Source of the DNA: Streptomyces wedmorensis
Lineage (GTDB): Bacteria; Actinomycetota; Actinomycetes; Streptomycetales; Streptomycetaceae
Direction of reading: 5' to 3'
DNA length: 64,000 nt
NCBI RefSeq assembly: GCF_000716445.1
Contig: NZ_JNWK01000036.1
Location: 1-64,000 of the forward strand
In this document: positions 59,536 through 64,000 of the stretch, in pieces
Layout: each line of letters opens with the position of its first letter
Numbering within the stretch: the first letter of the stretch is position 1
Translations under genes and position numbers: made by a program
The notes under the pieces: model-generated
Databases searched by the model: none
The model's input: the letters and a program-made list of their open reading frames with translations, nothing else
Told to the model about the DNA's origin: nothing

Positions 59536-60336
59536 TCAGAGGACCTTGGAGAGGAAGGCGCGGGTGCGCTCGTGGCGCGGGCTGTCGAGGACCTCGGCGG
59601 GCGGCCCCTGCTCGACGATCCGGCCCTCGTCCATGAAGACCACGGTGTCGGCGACCTCGCGGGCGAAGCCGATCTCGTGGGTGACGACGATCATGGTCGT
59701 GCCGGACGCGGCCAGGTCCTTGATGACGTCGAGGACCTCGCCGACCAGTTCGGGGTCGAGCGCGGAGGTCGGCTCGTCGAAGAGCAGCAGGCCGGGTTCG
59801 AGGGCGAGCGCCCGGGCGATGGCCACCCGCTGCTGCTGTCCGCCGGAGAGCTGCTTGGGGTACGCCTCCGCCTTGTCGGCGAGCCCGACGCGTTCGAGCA
59901 GGCTCCGGGCCGCGGCCTCGGCCTCCTTGCGGGGGCGTTTGAGGGCCGAGACGGGGGCCTCGACGATGTTCTCCAGGACGGTGAGGTGCGGGAAGAGGTG
60001 GAAGTTCTGGAAGACGAAGCCGATCCGGGTGCGCTGCTTGAGGATCTCGCGCTCGCGGAGCTCGTACAGCTTGTTGCCGGAGCGGCGGTAGCCGACGAGG
60101 ACGCCGTCGACGCTGACCGTGCCGCCGTCGACCTTCTCCAGGTGGTTGACGGTCCGCAGCAGGGTCGACTTGCCGGAGCCGGAGGGGCCGAGGACGACGG
60201 TGACCTCGCCGGCCCGGATGTCGAGGTCGATGCCGCGCAGGACGTGGAGCGGGCCGAAGTGCTTGTGGACGGACCGGATCTCGACCTTGGCGGTGGCGGT
60301 CCCGGCCGCGGGGTCCGCGGTGGTGACGGAGCTCAT
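59536..60336 (-). CDS. ABC transporter ATPase (polar amino acid type)
   Basis: 266 residues. Walker A GPSGSGKST, Q-loop FVFQNFHLFPHLTVLENI, signature LSGGQQQRVAIARAL, Walker B LLLFDEPTSALDPELV and switch VVTHEIGFAREVAD. The HisP/GlnQ-type insert (GNKLYELREREILKQRTRIG) is present. ATG overlaps the permease stop by 4 bp. Confidence 0.95.
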   Translation of the reverse strand: MSSVTTADPAAGTATAKVEIRSVHKHFGPLHVLRGIDLDIRAGEVTVVLGPSGSGKSTLLRTVNHLEKVDGGTVSVDGVLVGYRRSGNKLYELREREILKQRTRIGFVFQNFHLFPHLTVLENIVEAPVSALKRPRKEAEAAARSLLERVGLADKAEAYPKQLSGGQQQRVAIARALALEPGLLLFDEPTSALDPELVGEVLDVIKDLAASGTTMIVVTHEIGFAREVADTVVFMDEGRIVEQGPPAEVLDSPRHERTRAFLSKVL

Positions 60337-61226
60337 CGGACGCTCCCCTTCGCGTAGTGGCGTTCGACGTAGTGCTGGACGACGGAGAGCGCGGTGGTGA
60401 GCAGGACGTACCAGGCGGTGGCGACCATCAGGAGGGGGACGACCCGGCCGTTGCGGCCGTAGACGACCTGCACCTGGTAGAAGAGTTCACCGATCGCCAT
60501 GACGGAGACGATCGAGGTGCCCTTGAAGAGCGAGATGATCTCGTTGGCGGCGTTCGGCAGGATCGAGCGCATCGCCTGCGGCAGCACGATCCGCCGGACC
60601 TGGCGGAGCCGGGGGATGCCGAGGGAGGCCGCCGCCTCCAGCTGGCCCTCGTCCACGGCGAGCACGCCGCCCCGCACGATCTCCGCCGCGTAGGCCGCCT
60701 GGTGCAGGGCGAGGCCGAGGACGGCGGCGCCCATCTCGCCGACCAGGCCCATCGTGTCGAAGGAGACGAAGCCCGGCCCGAAGGGGATGCCGATGCTCAG
60801 TTCCTCGTACAGATAGGCGAGGTTGAACCAGAAGAGCAGCTGGACGATGAGCGGGATGGAGCGGAACGCCCAGATGTAGGCGAAGGCGACCGACCGCAGG
60901 AACGGGCTGGCGGACAGGCGCATGAAGGCGAGCACGATGCCGATGGCGAAGCCGAGCGCGGTGCCGTGGAAGGTGAGCTGGAGGGTGACCCAGACGGCCT
61001 GGAGGATCGTCTCCGTGGTGAAGAAGGCGGCGAAGACGTCCCACTCCCAGCCGGGGTTGGTCACGAGACCGTGGCCGAACTGGGCGAGCAGGACGGCGGT
61101 GGCCGCGACGGCGGCCCAGCGCCAGGGGTGGCGCACCGGGACGACCACGAGTGCGGGTGCCGGAGGTGTGGGGGGCGGGTCCTTCACGACGCTTTCGGTG
61201 GCGGGCGGATCGCTGGTGAGAGACAT
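60333..61226 (-). CDS. ABC permease, His/Glu/Gln type
   Basis: 297 residues, five to six helices with an Ala/Pro-rich N-terminal extension. The EAA-like loop is AASLGIPRLRQVRRIVLPQAM. Paralogous to the permease encoded at 63132, with which it may form a heterodimer. A 103-bp gap filled with repeats separates it from the FAD-protein gene. Confidence 0.92.
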   Translation of the reverse strand: MSLTSDPPATESVVKDPPPTPPAPALVVVPVRHPWRWAAVAATAVLLAQFGHGLVTNPGWEWDVFAAFFTTETILQAVWVTLQLTFHGTALGFAIGIVLAFMRLSASPFLRSVAFAYIWAFRSIPLIVQLLFWFNLAYLYEELSIGIPFGPGFVSFDTMGLVGEMGAAVLGLALHQAAYAAEIVRGGVLAVDEGQLEAAASLGIPRLRQVRRIVLPQAMRSILPNAANEIISLFKGTSIVSVMAIGELFYQVQVVYGRNGRVVPLLMVATAWYVLLTTALSVVQHYVERHYAKGSVR

Positions 61227-61282
61227 GGCGGTTCCTCGGAGGGGGCGGGGCGGGAAGGGGCGGCCGCAGCAGCGGACGGCGT

Positions 61283-61347
61283 GGGCTCGGGCGCTCGGCG
61301 GCGCCGGTCAGGCACTCGGCGGCGCGGGCTCAGGCGCTCAGCGGCGC
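61283..61347. repeat. 21-22-bp tandem repeat at the end of the FAD-protein gene
   Basis: CTCGGCGGCGC occurs at 61294 and 61315, and CTCAGCGGCGC at 61337. The three units GGGCTCGGGCG-, CGGTCAGGCA- and GGGCTCAGGCG- are head to tail. The rightmost contains the stop (TCA at 61330-61332), and the middle one keeps a TCA at the same place. Confidence 0.75.
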
Positions 61348-63135
61348 GGGGAGCCGACACTCCCGGTCGCGCAGGAAGGTCAGCGCGGCGCGCGCCGTGA
61401 CGTCGTTCTGCCCGAAGGCGACCCCGCCGGTGCGGGGCCGGGTGAACGCCCCGCCGGCGCGGGCGGTGGTGTGCGGCCCGAGCGCGAAGCGGCGCGGGTG
61501 CGGGCGTCCGTCGTGCTCCAGGAGCCGGCCGTCGACGGGGTCGACCATGAGGAGGCCGCTCGCGGTGGCCCTGGCCCCCTCCTCGTACAGCGCGCGCAGC
61601 AGCGGGCTTCCGGTGAGTTCGAGGGTCGGCTCGGGGAGCCTGGCCTCGACCAGGGCGCGGGCCTCGGTCCACTCCCCCGGCACGGCGGCGGACGAGGCCC
61701 GGAAGACCCCGCGTTCCTCGTCGGCCTCGACGGTGACCTGGGGGCCGAGGAAGCGCACGACGCCGGCGCGGGACAGGGCGAGCAGCTGGCGCAGTCGCGG
61801 ACCGGGCGGACCGGAGGCGAGGTAGCTGAAGAAGCCGTGCCACCAGGCACCCGGGTCCATGCGCTTCCCGAGCCGCAGGAGCTGGCCGTAGACGGAGAGG
61901 AGGCCGGCGAAGACGGCGGCGTCGGGGCTGTGGGCGGGGTCGTGACGGCGGTTCAGGTCGTCGGTGATGTAGTCGCGCAGGCCGTGCTGGAGCGCCTCGG
62001 CGGAGGCGAAGCGGAGGCCGTCCAGGGGATGGTCGAGGGCGTCGAGGTCGAGCCGGTCGGCGGGGTCGGGGACGGCCGCGGCGACGATCGCGGCGATCTC
62101 CGCCCCGCGCGGCGGCGCCTCCTCGTAGGCCTTCTCGAAGTCGCTCCAGCCGAGCGAGGTCCGCTCGGGGTGGGTGGAGAAGAGCCGGTGGTAGTGGGCC
62201 CAGCCGAGCTCCTTGTCGACGAGCGGCCACACGTCGCGCCGGAAGTCGATCGGCCCGGTCCCGCTCAGCAGGGCGTCGGTCTGTTCGGGGCCGAAGAAGC
62301 GGGGCAGCGGAGGCCGTTCGCCGTCGAGCACGTAACCGATCTTCGAGTGGTACGGGACGCCGCGCCGCGATCCGACGTGCAGCACCGGCTCCTTCCCGGA
62401 GGGTACGTAGACCAGCGCGTCGCCCTCGCCTTCGTACCGGCCGCCGCGACCCTCGGTGAGCAGCACCATGAGGTCGACGAAGGCGAGGCCGAGGCCGCGG
62501 ACGAGGACGGGTTCGCCGGCGGGCAGCGCGGCGAGGTCGGTGTCGGCGGTGAAGTCGGGCGGCAGGTGGACGAGCCGGTGGCGGGCGGCGAAGCCGGCGA
62601 GTTCCCGCTGCTCCCGGTCGGGTTCGGCGTCGAGGTGCCCGACGGTGAGGACGACGAGGTCGGCGAGGAGCGGCGCGGCGGCGCCCGCCAGCCAGACCCG
62701 CTGGCGTCCCTCGCGGGGGCCGCCGATCCGCAGGGCGGTGGTGCGGTGTTCGTGGACGGTGACGTCGGCGGGCAGGGCGTCGCGGGCCCGCTCGTACGCC
62801 CAGCGCAGGTAGGCGCCCTGTTGGGGGCGGGTGGGGAAGGTGCGGCCGTCGATGCCGGCCCATTCGGCGAGCGTGGGGCCGGGCCGGACGGGGCCTTCGA
62901 GTGCGACGGTCTCGTCGGTGAACATCGTGACGTCCTCGGCCTGGGAGTTCATCCAGAGCAGCGGGGACTGTTCGGTGCGCCAGATCCGGCCGGGGCCGGG
63001 CGGGTGGGGGTCGACGAGGTGGACGTCGAGCGGTCTTCCGGCGTACAGCTCGGGCAGGTTGGCGGCGAGCCGTTCCAGGAAGCCGGTCCCCCGCGGCCCG
63101 GCTCCCACGACGACGATCGACGGACGGAGGCTCAT
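61330..63135 (-). CDS. FAD/NAD(P)-binding protein (NAD_binding_9 type)
   Basis: 601 residues. Begins with a Rossmann dinucleotide motif (IVVVGAGPRGTGFLERL); WMNSQAEDVTMFTDE and RTFPTRPQQGAYLRWAYERA follow, with a second nucleotide region at PVLVRGLGLAFVDLMVLLTEGRGG. The C-terminal third is alpha-rich with GGAFTRPRTGGVAFGQNDVTARAAL. ATG overlaps the permease stop by 4 bp, which places the protein inside a transport operon between its two permease genes. It may supply reduced flavin to the two monooxygenases or oxidise the substrate itself; neither is shown. Confidence 0.82.
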   Translation of the reverse strand: MSLRPSIVVVGAGPRGTGFLERLAANLPELYAGRPLDVHLVDPHPPGPGRIWRTEQSPLLWMNSQAEDVTMFTDETVALEGPVRPGPTLAEWAGIDGRTFPTRPQQGAYLRWAYERARDALPADVTVHEHRTTALRIGGPREGRQRVWLAGAAAPLLADLVVLTVGHLDAEPDREQRELAGFAARHRLVHLPPDFTADTDLAALPAGEPVLVRGLGLAFVDLMVLLTEGRGGRYEGEGDALVYVPSGKEPVLHVGSRRGVPYHSKIGYVLDGERPPLPRFFGPEQTDALLSGTGPIDFRRDVWPLVDKELGWAHYHRLFSTHPERTSLGWSDFEKAYEEAPPRGAEIAAIVAAAVPDPADRLDLDALDHPLDGLRFASAEALQHGLRDYITDDLNRRHDPAHSPDAAVFAGLLSVYGQLLRLGKRMDPGAWWHGFFSYLASGPPGPRLRQLLALSRAGVVRFLGPQVTVEADEERGVFRASSAAVPGEWTEARALVEARLPEPTLELTGSPLLRALYEEGARATASGLLMVDPVDGRLLEHDGRPHPRRFALGPHTTARAGGAFTRPRTGGVAFGQNDVTARAALTFLRDRECRLPAPLSA

Positions 63136-63980
63136 CGCGCACCGGCCGTCCCGCGGGCGTAGTGCCGCTCGACGTAGTGCTGGCCGATGCCGAGGACCGA
63201 GGTGACGGCGACGTACCAGAGGGTGGCGACGAGGAGCAGCGGGATGATCTCGTACGTGCGGTGGTAGACGAGCTGGGTCGAGTAGAGCAGGTCCTGGACG
63301 GCGATCACGGAGACGATCGAGGTGCCCTTGAGGGTCCCGATCAGCATGTTCCCGGCCGGCGGGACGATGGCGCGCATGGCCTGCGGCAGCACGATCCGGG
63401 ACAGCCTGCGCCACCGGCCGAGCCCGAGGGACTGGGCGGCCTCGATCTGGCCGCGGTCGACGGAGAGGATGCCGCCGCGCACGACCTCGGCGGCGTAGGC
63501 GGCCTCGTGCAGGGTGAGGCCGATGACGGCGACGGCGACCGGGCCGAGGAGGTTGACGGTGTTCACGCCGAGGATCTGCGGGTAGAGCACGCCGATGTTG
63601 AACCAGAAGAGCAGCTGGACCAGGATCGGGGTGGACCGGAAGAACCACACGTACCCCCAACTGACCGCGCGCAGAACGGGGTTGGCGGAGAGCCTGAGGA
63701 CGGCGAGCAGGGTGCCGAGGACGAAGCCCAGGGCCATCACGAGAGCGGTCAGCCACAGGGTCAGGCCGAGGCCGCGCAGGACGGACGCGGAGGTGAAGTA
63801 CTCGGCGACGACGTCCCACTGGAAGGCCTTGTTGCGGACGACCGAGACGAGGCCGAGCGCGAGGAGGACGATGACGAGGCCCGCTGCGGCCCACTGCCCG
63901 GCACGGCGGGTGGGGACGACACGGAGGGCCGGTTCGGCCGGAGGGGCCGTGGAGGCGGTCTTGACGAGGGTCGCGGACAT
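63132..63980 (-). CDS. ABC permease, His/Glu/Gln type
   Basis: 282 residues, with QWDVVAEYFTSASVLRGLGLTLWLTALVMALGFVLG at the start of the membrane domain and EAA loop AQSLGLGRWRRLSRIVLPQAM. It is the first complete gene of the leftward operon visible here; only 20 bp of the window remain upstream, so the promoter or further genes lie outside. Confidence 0.93.
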   Translation of the reverse strand: MSATLVKTASTAPPAEPALRVVPTRRAGQWAAAGLVIVLLALGLVSVVRNKAFQWDVVAEYFTSASVLRGLGLTLWLTALVMALGFVLGTLLAVLRLSANPVLRAVSWGYVWFFRSTPILVQLLFWFNIGVLYPQILGVNTVNLLGPVAVAVIGLTLHEAAYAAEVVRGGILSVDRGQIEAAQSLGLGRWRRLSRIVLPQAMRAIVPPAGNMLIGTLKGTSIVSVIAVQDLLYSTQLVYHRTYEIIPLLLVATLWYVAVTSVLGIGQHYVERHYARGTAGAR

Positions 63981-64000
63981 GCGAAGGCTCCGTGGATGCC

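Overview
The window is chromosomal DNA of a Streptomyces or very close relative. GC content is very high, codon third positions are almost all G or C, GTG and TTG starts are common, and the gene families are typical of the genus: SoxR, many TetR regulators, class F sortase, streptogrisin proteases, a tripartite tricarboxylate transporter, DUF402 and a cell-wall-sorted AA10 monooxygenase. It looks like accessory or chromosome-arm territory: about 50 genes in short operons, dense regulators, two insertion-sequence remnants and a decayed polymerase fragment.

Layout. 1-4.7 kb: the tail of an IS481-type transposase, soxR, a MaoC hydratase and a TetR gene that share an identical operator, a YiaA/B protein, an acyl-CoA dehydrogenase divergent from a second TetR gene, and an IS5-type remnant. 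4.7-11.6 kb: a beta-propeller lipoprotein, an ArsR regulator, two DMT-type exporters (one divergent from a TetR gene across a large nested palindrome), an unusual metallo-beta-lactamase-fold protein and a DsbA-like protein. 11.6-14.4 kb: an aldehyde dehydrogenase / alcohol dehydrogenase operon whose second gene runs into a 34-G/13-C homopolymer junction that is probably an assembly fault. 14.8-20.3 kb: a class F sortase with its partner protein, a citrate transporter, a 24-bp tandem array and a molybdopterin oxidoreductase. 20.6-25.6 kb: a translationally coupled operon of beta-helix protein, cupredoxin-like lipoprotein and polytopic membrane protein, followed by a TetR gene. 25.8-29.5 kb: homogentisate dioxygenase, a GntR regulator and an orphan Type ISP C-terminal-like protein. 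29.4-33.7 kb: a TetR gene divergent from a DrrAB-like exporter with two operators, a CaiB/BaiF CoA-transferase and a small conserved protein.

34-42.4 kb: a membrane-anchored pseudokinase, an SGNH lipase, a two-glycosyltransferase plus polysaccharide-deacetylase operon, an AAA ATPase, a YtrA-type GntR regulator, a GNAT acetyltransferase and a DUF402 protein. 42.4-46.8 kb: a small secreted protein and tctCBA divergent from a DcuR/CitB-type response regulator. 46.9-50.4 kb: a LAETG-tailed AA10 polysaccharide monooxygenase, a secreted lipase behind twin operators, a polymerase remnant and a membrane protein. 50.5-55.2 kb: adhE behind a near-consensus Rex operator, then two tandem streptogrisin proteases. 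55.3-64 kb: one long leftward operon (two ABC permeases, FAD/NAD(P) protein, ATPase, binding lipoprotein, two flavin monooxygenases, DUF1684), best read as uptake and oxidative breakdown of an organosulfur or similar small compound; it continues past the right edge.

Two themes run across the window. First, several local regulators can be matched to their own DNA sites by eye because the same palindrome recurs: TetR/MaoC, TetR/acyl-CoA dehydrogenase/aldehyde dehydrogenase, TetR/DMT, TetR/DrrAB, lipase and Rex/adhE. Second, at six genes the last about 20 bp including the stop codon are reiterated as imperfect tandem or direct repeats just downstream. I know of no described element that explains this, and it is the most unusual signal in the window.
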